DNA of 41,525 nucleotides. Source: UBA2330 sp035443185. Its GTDB lineage: Bacteria > Bacteroidota > Ignavibacteria > Tepidaquicellales > Tepidaquicellaceae. Positions 23,073 through 31,473 of this stretch are shown here, in pieces (the first letter of the stretch is position 1; each line of letters opens with the position of its first letter). The DNA lies in contig DAORRV010000024.1 of assembly GCA_035443185.1 (NCBI GenBank), forward strand, positions 1-41,525, given 5' to 3'. Under the pieces are notes generated by a model. The model was not told the origin of the DNA. It ran no database searches and saw nothing but the letters and a program-made list of their open reading frames with translations. The position numbers were made by a program, and so were the translations under genes.

Positions 23073-25460
23073 CTACATTTGCCACAGATACTGAAACTTC
23101 AAAAATATCTGTCTTGAACTTTCTTTCAGTTCAGTCTGATTGGATAAAGCAGAAGTTTGAATTTGCTCAAACGCATGATTCGTTCCAAGGAATAAAGCTG
23201 TAAATGGATTCCATTTATAACTTATAAGCGGGTCACAGGTAAATGCTTTATTAAAAGAATCATATTGAGTCACTAATCTCAGGAACAGATTTCTGTTGAA
23301 TTGATATGAAGTAGTATTCGAAAATATCCATCCCGCATAAAAAAGTTCACCTCCAAAAGTTTCTGCAAGCTGAGAATATTCGTAATTAAAATCACTGTAG
23401 ATCCTGTCTATAGGTCTGATAGTACTGAATAATCTTATCGTATTTCCACCTCCTACAGAAGGTGTAGCTCCAAAAGTCACAACTTCTTTTGATCTTGAAT
23501 AATAAATTCCTCCGCCAATAATATTATTTGCAAAATTTTCAATTGTGAAATTCCAGCCGTTTATATAATCCAGCTGTGTATTTCTGTAATTTTGATTATT
23601 GATCCATTTATAATTTGCAAAAGCTCTGGTACCGTTTTGAAATTCAAAAGTAACTCCTGTCTGTAAATACTGTGTTTTATTAACACCATCAGTATTATAA
23701 GTAAGTTCAAGATCTGCATCAGGTGTGATCCTTCTGAAAAGTTTATTTTCCAGATATATATTATAAAATATATAAGAATAGCCGGTATGGAAATCATTTC
23801 TGTTCAGAAATCCGACCCCTCTCCTTGCTGTTGGGCTGTTGTAATTATATTCAGTAAAAAATCCAAGTTTTTCTGATTCCCTGTTAAAAGCAAAATATGT
23901 ACTCAGACCGGTAAAAGCTTCACCATTGAAAGCAACATTATACTGTTTTTCATTTCCAAATTTTGTCGGATTATCAAAAAAACTTGTGTCGGAGATCTCT
24001 CTTTCCGCAAATCCTGTTACCTGACCTTTGAAATAAAAATTCTTCAGAAAATTGAAACTAAAGTCCATTCCCAAATTCCGGTTATATCCTTTAAAATCAG
24101 ATGTAAATCCTGAGTCCGAACTATACTCTCTGTCAGTATAAAGTCCGCCTATATAATTCTGACCACCCAGATCATATTTTAACCTAAATATATTTATGAA
24201 CGAACTTTTATTACTCTGAAGAACAAAACTTCTGTCTTCTAGTGGTATTACAAAAGGAGTGTTTTCATCATAAGCATTCATATATCCAACCTCTAAATTT
24301 TTACCAATCTTACCGGTTAATTTTGTAGCAAAAATGGGATTATTAATTGATCTGGTGTAAACATAATTTAGATTTGTTCTGAATGAACTTTCCCCGTCAA
24401 GAAAGAATGGTCTTTTTTCTTCATAAAATAATGCAAACGGATTATTAACATCTATCTGAGGAGCATCTGCTTCCACCTGACTAAAATCCGGATTGTAAGT
24501 TCCGTTTAAATTAAGATTGGATGTTATTCCATATTTTACATCAAATCCAAAATCTGCTTCAGGCTTTTTATAATCAAGCTGAGATTCTGAATTTATTGGA
24601 TCATTTAAAGTTGCTGCTTCTGAGCCGGAGACATAGGGAAGAAATTCAAGATTGTTACCGCTTTTAACTCCTTCAATTCCAAGGATTGTACCTGACTGTC
24701 CGAGAAAATTCGGATCATCCCTTGATACTGAAGACCAGTAAATCCTCTGCCTTAAATTTCTTGGTCTGTTTCTAAGAAAATGAACTCTCCATTGTTGAAC
24801 ATTAATATCCGGAAATTTTAATGTCTTAAACGGGATCTTCATTTCAGCAACCCATCTGTCTTTGTATATTTTTGTTTCTGATTCAAAAATAAAATCAGGA
24901 CTGGAGCTTTCATTGTTTGGAGTCCAGAATAGATCACCCTGCACACCGTATGGATTTACATAAAATTCATATGCTTCTTTCAACGTTCCGTAAGTATCAA
25001 TAAAAGGTCCCACCCAATCATCTGAATACATGTTATCCCTGTCAGACATAGAAGTTCTGATATTTTCCATATCATCAAAACATTCGAATGCAAAATAAAT
25101 ATTATCATCGTCATACATCACATATGCCTTTGTTTCCACTTCTGGTCTGATATTGTCTCCCGGACTGATCTCAGTAAAATTCCCAGCAAATCCTGCCTTT
25201 TTCCATTCATACTCTTTAAGCTCTCCGTCCAATTTTATTTTGCCATTCTCAATCCTTACTGCAGTAACTTCGGGATTTACATTAGGCTTAAATGCTGCTG
25301 AAACTGTATCTGTAATTGATGTCGAATCACCGGATGATGTGGTATCGGCAGCAGATGAAGTATCACCTGAAAACTGAGTTTGTGTAAATGAATTTACAGA
25401 GTCAGAAATTAAAAATAATGTGAATATTAAGGTTGTGATTTGAAGTATAAAAAACTTCAT
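23073..25460 (-). CDS. DUF5916 outer-membrane protein with N-terminal CBM9-like domain
   Basis: A 795-residue exported protein. The signal peptide (about residues 1-25) is followed by a Ser/Thr/Asp-rich linker (26-55) and a CBM9-like beta-sandwich (about 65-235: KLDGELKEYEW, YVMYDDDNIYFAFECFD, WVAEMKIPFKTLKF). The long C-terminal DUF5916 region has alternating aromatic beta strands and is expected to be an outer-membrane barrel (e.g. DADAPQIDVNNPFALFYEEK-like plug motif, LFRRITPDADLELTY). The final residues (FLKFQYLWQM) look like an outer-membrane terminal strand. Known members are uncharacterised; some neighbour carbohydrate or peptide use genes, but no such gene is adjacent here. Monocistronic, facing the terminator at 22986-23026. 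Confidence 0.88.
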   Translation of the reverse strand: MKFFILQITTLIFTLFLISDSVNSFTQTQFSGDTSSAADTTSSGDSTSITDTVSAAFKPNVNPEVTAVRIENGKIKLDGELKEYEWKKAGFAGNFTEISPGDNIRPEVETKAYVMYDDDNIYFAFECFDDMENIRTSMSDRDNMYSDDWVGPFIDTYGTLKEAYEFYVNPYGVQGDLFWTPNNESSSPDFIFESETKIYKDRWVAEMKIPFKTLKFPDINVQQWRVHFLRNRPRNLRQRIYWSSVSRDDPNFLGQSGTILGIEGVKSGNNLEFLPYVSGSEAATLNDPINSESQLDYKKPEADFGFDVKYGITSNLNLNGTYNPDFSQVEADAPQIDVNNPFALFYEEKRPFFLDGESSFRTNLNYVYTRSINNPIFATKLTGKIGKNLEVGYMNAYDENTPFVIPLEDRSFVLQSNKSSFINIFRLKYDLGGQNYIGGLYTDREYSSDSGFTSDFKGYNRNLGMDFSFNFLKNFYFKGQVTGFAEREISDTSFFDNPTKFGNEKQYNVAFNGEAFTGLSTYFAFNRESEKLGFFTEYNYNSPTARRGVGFLNRNDFHTGYSYIFYNIYLENKLFRRITPDADLELTYNTDGVNKTQYLQTGVTFEFQNGTRAFANYKWINNQNYRNTQLDYINGWNFTIENFANNIIGGGIYYSRSKEVVTFGATPSVGGGNTIRLFSTIRPIDRIYSDFNYEYSQLAETFGGELFYAGWIFSNTTSYQFNRNLFLRLVTQYDSFNKAFTCDPLISYKWNPFTALFLGTNHAFEQIQTSALSNQTELKESSRQIFLKFQYLWQM

Positions 25461-25754
25461 GGTGTAAAATTTTTATTTATATAAATATTTTTTGATTAAT
25501 GTTTTTAAAATTCTTTACATCGATTAAACTAAATTTCATTGATTCTAAAGAATGTAAAACTAAAATATTAAAACTTATAAAAAAAATGAATCTCACACTT
25601 ATATGGTTTTTTAGTAACCAATTTTTTTACTTTAATTTTATATAAGTGATTATATAAGGTGGATTTGTTACGACATATTAAAAAAATAAGTTTCACGACC
25701 GGGGAACTTTATTAAATTTATAATTTCTTTACGGTCTGTTTCATTTTTAAAAGT
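25461..25754. other. Intergenic region, 294 bp, no gene seen
   Basis: Very AT-rich DNA between two minus-strand genes. No clear hairpin or conserved promoter element was recognised; it must contain the DUF5916 promoter and the psuG transcript end. Confidence 0.5.
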
Positions 25755-26708
25755 TCATTTTCTGTTGTTTTCAAAGATCCTACACAAACAGACAGAGATC
25801 TCAGCAGCTAAACCCGCATTATTCAATACAAGATTTATATTGGATTCCAGACTTTTTCCACTTGTGATTATTTTGATTTCTGACAGGAGGTATGGAGTTA
25901 GATCTTTACCTTTAATATTTTTATCTTCAGCTTTTTCCAATGCGTCCTCGATCGCATTATCAATTAATTTTTTATCCATTGAAAATTCTTCAGGGATTGG
26001 ATTAGCAATTATAACACCGCCTTTGAGACCAAGCTCCCATTTTTTTTGTAAAACATCCGAAATTTCCTCAGGTGAATTTAATTTATAATTAACTTTAAAT
26101 CCTGATTCTCTTGTATAGAAGGCAGGAAATTCTTCAGTCCTGTAACCAATCACGGGTACTCCAAGTGTCTCAAGATATTCTAGAGTAAGTCCAATATCTA
26201 ATATTGACTTCACACCGGCCGATACTACTGCTACATTTGAATTTGCAAGTTCAGTCAAATCTGCTGAAATGTCAAAAGTATTCTGCGCATTTCTGTGAAC
26301 TCCGCCGATCCCGCCGGTTGCAAATATTTTTATTCCGGCCATCTCAGCAAAGATCATAGTAGCCGCCACCGTAGTAGCTGCGTTTAGCTTTTGAGAAATG
26401 ATAAATGGAATATCTCTTCTTGATGCTTTGAGAATTTCCTGTCCGGTAGAACTTCCATTTGCCAATATCTCAAGATCCTCTGCTGATAGTCCCGCTTTGA
26501 TCTTTCCATTTATTATGGCAATTGTAGCAGGCACAGCTCCGTGCTCTCTAACTGTTCTTTCCACATTTAAAGCAGTTTCAAGATTCTGCGGATAAGGCAT
26601 TCCATGAGAAATTATCGTTGACTCTAATGCGACAATTGGTTTGTTTTCCACAAGTGCCGTTTTTACTACTTCGGATAATATTAGATATTCAGGGTTTAAA
26701 ATATTCAT
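25755..26708 (-). CDS. psuG: Pseudouridine-5'-phosphate glycosidase
   Basis: PsuG cleaves pseudouridine 5'-phosphate to uracil and ribose 5-phosphate, completing pseudouridine breakdown. The 317-residue length fits. Family landmarks are IVALESTIISHGMPYPQN with the catalytic-region Glu near residue 29, INGKIKAGLS (Lys near 90), FATGGIGGVHR, and SAGVKSILDIGLTLEYLET containing the Lys that forms the sugar adduct. Its ATG lies 20 bp inside the end of psuK, so the two are translationally coupled. Cytosolic. The pairing with a PfkB kinase makes the call secure. Confidence 0.96.
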   Translation of the reverse strand: MNILNPEYLILSEVVKTALVENKPIVALESTIISHGMPYPQNLETALNVERTVREHGAVPATIAIINGKIKAGLSAEDLEILANGSSTGQEILKASRRDIPFIISQKLNAATTVAATMIFAEMAGIKIFATGGIGGVHRNAQNTFDISADLTELANSNVAVVSAGVKSILDIGLTLEYLETLGVPVIGYRTEEFPAFYTRESGFKVNYKLNSPEEISDVLQKKWELGLKGGVIIANPIPEEFSMDKKLIDNAIEDALEKAEDKNIKGKDLTPYLLSEIKIITSGKSLESNINLVLNNAGLAAEISVCLCRIFENNRK

Positions 26709-27654
26709 TTATTCTATTTTCAAAAGAATTTAATAATTTTTTTCTGCTGAGTTCAGGTGAAACAGTTTCATAAGAACCTAAAGCAAATGCTGCAGCACAA
26801 ACTCCCATATTTACTGATCCAAACGGTTTTTCATTTTCATAATATTTATATAATTCATAAAATATAAATCCCGCGTCAAAAGCATCTCCCGCCCCGCAAA
26901 CATCTGCTATCATAACTTCAGGTGCTTCATAATTATCTATAAAATTTTCACCGACATCAAGAATGTCCACACCTTTTTTATCCTTTTTTAAAATTATTAC
27001 CGAATACTTTTTTGACTTCTCACTATTAATAATTTCAAGCAGTTCATCATTATTCTTATATTCTCCAAAAAGCTTTACAAATTCTGATTGATTCAATGAC
27101 AGGAAATTTATTTTACCCGAAATATTATTTACCTTTGCAGCTTTCTCGGCAGAGACCACTGAGACAAACACGGGCACAAAAAGTTCATTACACAATTTTA
27201 CTATTTCATCTAATGTTTCAATGGAGAGATTTGTATCTATTACCACCATTGAACTATTCAAGATTTCCACTTTAATTTTCCTGATATATTCAGCCGTAAT
27301 ATGCTTTACAGAATTTTCAGTATTATTAACTGCATAAAACAAGCTCTGACTTTTATTTGAGACAGATAGATAAGCAGACGTACTTAACTCTCTGGATTTT
27401 AAAATATATCCGACGTTTACTTTCTTTTTATTAAGAATGTCTAAAATAAAATTACCATAATGATCATCACCGACTGAACCGTACAGAGTGACTTCGACAT
27501 CAAGCTGAGCCAGATTCTGAGCAATATTACAAGCCACACCGCCGGGCGAGATCCTGACTATGCCCGGATAAGAATCCGATTCAAAATTTTCAGAATCTGC
27601 GATCCCTTTTAAATCAATATTGATTCCACCTATGACAGTTACAGAAAATTTCAT
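26689..27654 (-). CDS. psuK: PfkB-family kinase, probable pseudouridine kinase
   Basis: The ribokinase-fold sugar kinase upstream of psuG would phosphorylate pseudouridine to its 5'-phosphate. PfkB signatures are visible: SVTVIGGINIDLKG at the N-terminus, SPGGVACNIAQNLAQL (signature 1), and IADVCGAGDAFDAGFIF near the C-terminus with catalytic Asp in GAGDAF (signature 2). The open frame extends to 27729, but the extra 25 residues are low-complexity, and the ATG at 27654 gives the natural MKFSVTVIGG start, so I use that. The specificity assignment rests on overlap with psuG. Transcribed divergently from the toxin-antitoxin remnant. Confidence 0.9.
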   Translation of the reverse strand: MKFSVTVIGGINIDLKGIADSENFESDSYPGIVRISPGGVACNIAQNLAQLDVEVTLYGSVGDDHYGNFILDILNKKKVNVGYILKSRELSTSAYLSVSNKSQSLFYAVNNTENSVKHITAEYIRKIKVEILNSSMVVIDTNLSIETLDEIVKLCNELFVPVFVSVVSAEKAAKVNNISGKINFLSLNQSEFVKLFGEYKNNDELLEIINSEKSKKYSVIILKKDKKGVDILDVGENFIDNYEAPEVMIADVCGAGDAFDAGFIFYELYKYYENEKPFGSVNMGVCAAAFALGSYETVSPELSRKKLLNSFENRINEYFKP

Positions 27655-27723
27655 AAAAAATTTAATCAAATTTAGATTGATAAAATAAAACTTTATAAGA
27701 TTAATTGCAGTGGGTATATCGAT

Positions 27724-27829
27724 ATGCAAATTGTAACAATATCTTCAAAATTTCAAATAGTTATTCCAAAGGATATCCGTGAAAAATTGAATCTCAGATC
27801 CTGGGATAATTTTCAGGTTCTTCAGTATG
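27724..27829 (+). CDS. AbrB/VapB-type antitoxin, 5' part only (cut by assembly gap)
   Basis: The first 35 residues, MQIVTISSKFQIVIPKDIRE and on to LNLRSWDNFQVLQY, are a typical swapped-hairpin AbrB/MazE DNA-binding domain of type II antitoxins. The coding sequence runs into the run of N at 27830, so the C-terminal toxin-binding part is missing from the assembly. A perfect ATATCGATAT palindrome at 27716-27725 covers the start codon and could be an autoregulatory operator. Confidence 0.8.
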
Positions 27830-27929
27830 NNNNNNNNNNNNNNNNNNNNNNNNNNNNNNNNNNNNNNNNNNNNNNNNNNNNNNNNNNNNNNNNNNNNNNN
27901 NNNNNNNNNNNNNNNNNNNNNNNNNNNNN
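27830..27929. other. Assembly gap of exactly 100 N
   Basis: A run of 100 unknown bases, the usual placeholder for a scaffold join of unknown size. From typical VapB (~75-80 aa) and VapC (~125-135 aa) lengths, roughly 180-220 bp would be expected to be missing, so the true gap is probably not 100 bp. Confidence 0.98.
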
Positions 27930-28228
27930 AGTAATTGAGAATAACGAAGATTTAATTGTATCTACTTTAAATCTTTATGAAGTTTTCAAAAAGATCTTAA
28001 AGGAAAAAAATGAGGATTTAGCAAAGAAGCAATTGGAATAATGATACAGTCTCAAGTAATTGAAGTTGACATTTCTATAGCTCTGAGTGCTGCAAAGTTA
28101 AGTGTGATTTGAAAATACCTGTGGCTGACAGCATTATATATGCAACTGCACGAGCTTATAATGCTGTCGTTTGGACACAGGATTATGACTTTGCAGATCT
28201 GTCAGACGTAAAATTCATCAAAAAATAA
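27930..28228 (+). pseudogene. VapC-like PIN-domain toxin, 5' end missing and frame broken twice
   Basis: PIN-domain sequence can be followed through three frames. Frame one reads VIENNEDLIVSTLNLYEVFKK (conserved Glu) and ends at TAA 28039-28041. A second frame starts there (TAATG overlap), reads MIQSQVIEVDISIALSAAKL and stops at 28112. A third frame from about 28100 to 28228 gives KIPVADSIIYATARAYNAVV and then TQDYDFADL, with the acidic residues of the PIN active site. Joined, these segments make a normal VapC C-terminal two-thirds (an RNase toxin). Two frameshifts mean either a decayed toxin or base errors next to the assembly gap; the sequence alone cannot decide. The matching antitoxin start lies just before the gap. 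Confidence 0.8.
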
Positions 28229-28260
28229 CTCCCGGTTTTTTCCCCTTTAAATTTAATTTT

Positions 28261-28282
28261 ATACCATATATTATTATGGTAT
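28261..28282. promoter_or_regulatory. Dyad overlapping the dinB start codon, possible operator
   Basis: ATACCATA (28261-28268) and TATGGTAT (28275-28282) form a perfect 8-bp inverted repeat with a TATTAT spacer. The right arm contains the first two bases of the ATG at 28281. Its position suggests a repressor site, such as an SOS-type operator, but the repressor is unknown. Confidence 0.45.
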
Positions 28283-29576
28283 GCAAACAATCAGCTCTTC
28301 ATTTTTTATTCCCCGCGAGGGAACGGATTTCGATGACCTCTACAGGAGAGTGCGCATCATGCCGCTTTATTCATTTCCTCATACGAAGGATCTGAACTGG
28401 AGAATACGCGAGCACCGTAACAGGTTTTTCGTGCATATCGACTTTGATGCATTCTATGCGCAGGTCGAGCAGCGTGATAATATAAATCTCCGCGGGAAGC
28501 CGGTCTCAGTCGGGGGGACAGGCGGCGGTAAAGGGATCGTGATGACGGCTTCCTATGAGGCGAGAGCTTTTGGGGTCGATACGGGAATGTCTGTACTCGA
28601 AGCGAAGAGGATCTGCCCGCAGCTAATCTCACTGCCGTGTTACGGTCCGAAATATGAAAGCATTATTCTCAATCTGATGAGCGCTCTGAAGGAATTCGTT
28701 CCCGAAGACTGCATCGAGCAGTACAGTATCGATGAATGTTTTGCAGATCTGACAGGCGTTGCAAAAGATTATTTTGAAGCAACGAAAGTGGCGGCGGCTA
28801 TTAAACGTAAGATACGCGAACTCGAAAACCTCACTGCGTCAATGGGATTATCATATAATAAAACTTATGCAAAGCTTGCTACAAAACTTCATAAGCCGGA
28901 TGGGCTTTCCGTGATCACTCAGGAGAATAAGGATAAGATATTTTCAATGCCTGCGAATAAATTATGGGGAGTCGGAAGGAGAAATGAGATGCGCATGCTG
29001 ATGCTCGGTATCAGGACGATCCGCGATCTTGCAGAAAGCAATGAAAGAATGCTGAGACAGGAATTCGGAGTGAACGGACTTGTCTTCCGTAAGCTTGCCC
29101 GTGGAGAGGATACCTCCGAAATTTTCCGCAAAGAAAAAAAGGAAAAGTCGCTGAACCATTACCATACACTTTCCGAGCCGATCTACAAAACTGCTGATGT
29201 AAGAAAAGAGATAAGAAGGATTGGCGAGTTTATCTGCCGAAAGCTGCGTTCTAAAAGTCTCGTAGCGGGATTCATGCATCTGTCGGTTCGTCTGGAAAAT
29301 CTGAGATATTCATCCGATCTTGTGAGGCTGACAAGTTATACAAATGACGACAGGGAAATATTCAATACTGCCGCCTCCATTTACAACCGTCTTCACAAGC
29401 CGACAATGGAAATGAAAGGACGGCAGTTTGGAATGGGTGTGTACGATCTTCATCACGATCTGAAAGAAAGAAATCTCAATCTTTTTGAAAATGAGCCTGC
29501 ACTCCCTTACCACGCACTTGACAAGTTGAAATCAAAATATGGTGAAGGGGTGATACGGGTAGGGCTTGAAAACTGA
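28281..29576 (+). CDS. dinB: DNA polymerase IV (Y-family translesion polymerase)
   Basis: Error-prone polymerase that bypasses damaged bases. The palm motif FFVHIDFDAFYAQVEQRD (first catalytic Asp pair) begins near residue 49, GKGIVMTASYEARAFGV near 73, and YSIDECFADLTG with the catalytic Asp-Glu near 145. The thumb and little-finger domains follow (MPANKLWGVGRRNEMRM). 431 residues is longer than the ~350-360 usual for DinB because of a ~48-residue N-terminal extension and a longer C-terminus. A later ATG at 28359 (MPLYSFPHTKDL) is an alternative start. The C-terminus lacks a clear beta-clamp pentapeptide, although NLNLFENEPALPY contains the clamp-like NLNLF. The first half is GC-richer than its neighbours. 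It converges on the YciI gene with a 16-bp gap. Confidence 0.95.
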   Translation: MQTISSSFFIPREGTDFDDLYRRVRIMPLYSFPHTKDLNWRIREHRNRFFVHIDFDAFYAQVEQRDNINLRGKPVSVGGTGGGKGIVMTASYEARAFGVDTGMSVLEAKRICPQLISLPCYGPKYESIILNLMSALKEFVPEDCIEQYSIDECFADLTGVAKDYFEATKVAAAIKRKIRELENLTASMGLSYNKTYAKLATKLHKPDGLSVITQENKDKIFSMPANKLWGVGRRNEMRMLMLGIRTIRDLAESNERMLRQEFGVNGLVFRKLARGEDTSEIFRKEKKEKSLNHYHTLSEPIYKTADVRKEIRRIGEFICRKLRSKSLVAGFMHLSVRLENLRYSSDLVRLTSYTNDDREIFNTAASIYNRLHKPTMEMKGRQFGMGVYDLHHDLKERNLNLFENEPALPYHALDKLKSKYGEGVIRVGLEN

Positions 29577-29592
29577 ATTTCCGGAAGAAAAT

Positions 29593-29904
29593 TTATTTAC
29601 GCAGCAGCGCAAGAGAGAATTCAAAAAATTCCGCAGTCATTAAATTTCCAATTATAGCAGGATCATTTTCCATATATCCTCTGGCTTCATCTTCAGATTC
29701 AGCTTCGATGATTACAATACCGAGATCTTTATCAGTCATCGGTTCATTCACAGTCCTGCCTGCAAGAAAAACGTTTCCCTTATTTGTCAGGTCTTTGAGA
29801 TAATTGAAATGCACTCCTACAAGTTCAGTCTCTTTTTCAGTCCAGTCTTCGTTTCTGTAAAATGAAGGATTGAGTTTCAGGATGTAACAATAATAATTAT
29901 TCAT
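29593..29904 (-). CDS. YciI-like (YCII domain) small protein
   Basis: A 103-residue cytosolic protein of the YCII-related ferredoxin-like fold. Conserved features are HFNYLKDLTNKGNVFLAGRT near residue 30, then IVIIEAESEDEARGYMENDP with the family's characteristic E-A-x-x-x-x-x-DP ending, then the A-E-F-F-E-F strand. The family's biochemical role is largely unknown; some members act as dehydrochlorinases or are fused to sigma factors. It sits 20 bp downstream of ndh on the same strand, so it is probably cotranscribed. Confidence 0.85.
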   Translation of the reverse strand: MNNYYCYILKLNPSFYRNEDWTEKETELVGVHFNYLKDLTNKGNVFLAGRTVNEPMTDKDLGIVIIEAESEDEARGYMENDPAIIGNLMTAEFFEFSLALLRK

Positions 29905-29924
29905 TAAAAAAATTTTAAATTAAG

Positions 29925-31199
29925 TTAGTCTTCCGGTTTTGTAAGTGGGGCAAATTCCTGTATGATTCGCGCCGATGCCCCAAATGTAAAATAACTCCAT
30001 ATCCAGGTAATAAGTATAGTCACTCTGTTTTTGAATCCTACCTGATAAAATAAATGAACAAACAGCCACAGCAGCCACGCCAACGTTCCGGTGATCCTGA
30101 ATTTAGAAACTTCACCAACTGCATCCATCCTGCCGATAGTCGCCATGTTACCTTTATTCAGATATCTAAAAGGCTCATTGCTTTTCTTCTTAATATCATT
30201 GATGATACACTTTGCCACATACCTGCCCTGCTGCATAGCCACTGCTGATAAACCCGGAAGCGGTTTGCCGTTTTCATCAGTAAAGTCAGCCGCATCACCG
30301 ATTGCAAATACATCGGGATACTCATTTAAAGAGCAGTATTTATTTACTTTAATTCTCTGCTGTCTGTCCACATCAAATCCTGAGTCTGCATTAAGTGGTA
30401 CAGCTTTTACACCTGCTGCCCAGATGATTAAATTTCCATGCAAAGTCCTTTCACCATCCGGTGCTTTAATAAATACAGAATTTTTTTCAATATTGAGAAC
30501 CCGTGAATTCAGCATTATGGTTACTCCTCTTTTCTCAAGCCGCTTTTTTGTATAGACGGAAAGTTTCCTGTCAAAAGACGGGAGCAGATCAGAACCTCCT
30601 TCGATAAGTATGATCTTTGATTTTCGTGTGTCAATATTTCTGAAGTCATCATTAATAATGCTGTTTGAAAGTTCTGCAATAGAACCTGCGAGTTCCACAC
30701 CTGTAGGACCGCCGCCGATTATAATATATTTTAAAAGTTCATCTGCCCGGTCCGGATGATTTTCCGCTTCTTCAAACGAGAAGAGAAGTTTATTTCGTAT
30801 TGACAATGCATCCATTAAATTTTTCAGACCAAGTGTATATTCTTTCCAGATACTATGTCCAAAATAACTTGTCATTGCACCTGTTGCAATGACGAGATAA
30901 TCATATGGCAAAACTTTGTCATTAAGAATAATTCTTTTATTCGATTTGTCAATTTCTGTTACTTCATCCATAAGAACAGTTACGTTCTTCATTTTATAAG
31001 TAAGAGATCTGGTAGGGATGGCAATGTCAGCCGGATTTAATACTGCCGTTGCAACCTGATAAAGCAGCGGCTGAAAGAGGTGATGATTTTTTCTGTCAAT
31101 AAATGTGATCCGGATATCTTTATTACCTGAAAGCTTTTTTACCGCCTGCAATCCTCCAAACCCCGCACCGATCACTATCACATGTTTTCTGTCATCCAT
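29925..31199 (-). CDS. ndh: Type II NADH:quinone oxidoreductase
   Basis: Single-subunit, non-pumping NADH dehydrogenase that reduces the quinone pool used by the ACIII module. The N-terminal FAD-binding motif is HVIVIGAGFGGLQAVKKLSG (residues 7-26). The second nucleotide-binding motif is YIIIGGGPTGVELAGSIAEL near 160, and the FAD-contacting VFAIGDAADF is near 290. The C-terminal part has a hydrophobic stretch (GTLAWLLWLFVHLFYQVGF, followed by TILITWIWSYFTFG) that should associate with the membrane. Length (424) is normal. A YciI gene follows. Other FAD-disulphide reductase-like roles are unlikely given the C-terminal membrane segment. Confidence 0.94.
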   Translation of the reverse strand: MDDRKHVIVIGAGFGGLQAVKKLSGNKDIRITFIDRKNHHLFQPLLYQVATAVLNPADIAIPTRSLTYKMKNVTVLMDEVTEIDKSNKRIILNDKVLPYDYLVIATGAMTSYFGHSIWKEYTLGLKNLMDALSIRNKLLFSFEEAENHPDRADELLKYIIIGGGPTGVELAGSIAELSNSIINDDFRNIDTRKSKIILIEGGSDLLPSFDRKLSVYTKKRLEKRGVTIMLNSRVLNIEKNSVFIKAPDGERTLHGNLIIWAAGVKAVPLNADSGFDVDRQQRIKVNKYCSLNEYPDVFAIGDAADFTDENGKPLPGLSAVAMQQGRYVAKCIINDIKKKSNEPFRYLNKGNMATIGRMDAVGEVSKFRITGTLAWLLWLFVHLFYQVGFKNRVTILITWIWSYFTFGASARIIQEFAPLTKPED

Positions 31200-31473
31200 A
31201 AGTAAAATTTAATCATTATATTATTACTGTAGTTTGATTCATGTAAAAATAAGGTTTATGCATTAATGATTTAAATGAAAAATAAATACTTTAGTAAAAG
31301 TTAGAATGCATCCTTAATTCAAAGATTTTTCAGCTTCGTCCTATTTGCTTTTTCCATTTAATTACAATTTGAAATTTGTAATTTGCAATAAAATTCAACA
31401 GGTATATTTTTTAAAATATCTATATAAGTATGTACCAATGAATAATTCAACTATAGCAAATATTAAATAAGGA
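31200..31473. other. Divergent intergenic region, 274 bp
   Basis: AT-rich spacer between ndh (minus) and the GT-C-like gene (plus). It has a short AT repeat (AATTTGAAATTTGTAATTTGC near 31370-31390) related to those elsewhere; no clear promoter was resolved. Confidence 0.4.

Noticed and set aside
30091..30555. 154-residue plus-strand frame opposite ndh
   Set aside because: It is the complement of the conserved Ndh coding sequence; no independent evidence.
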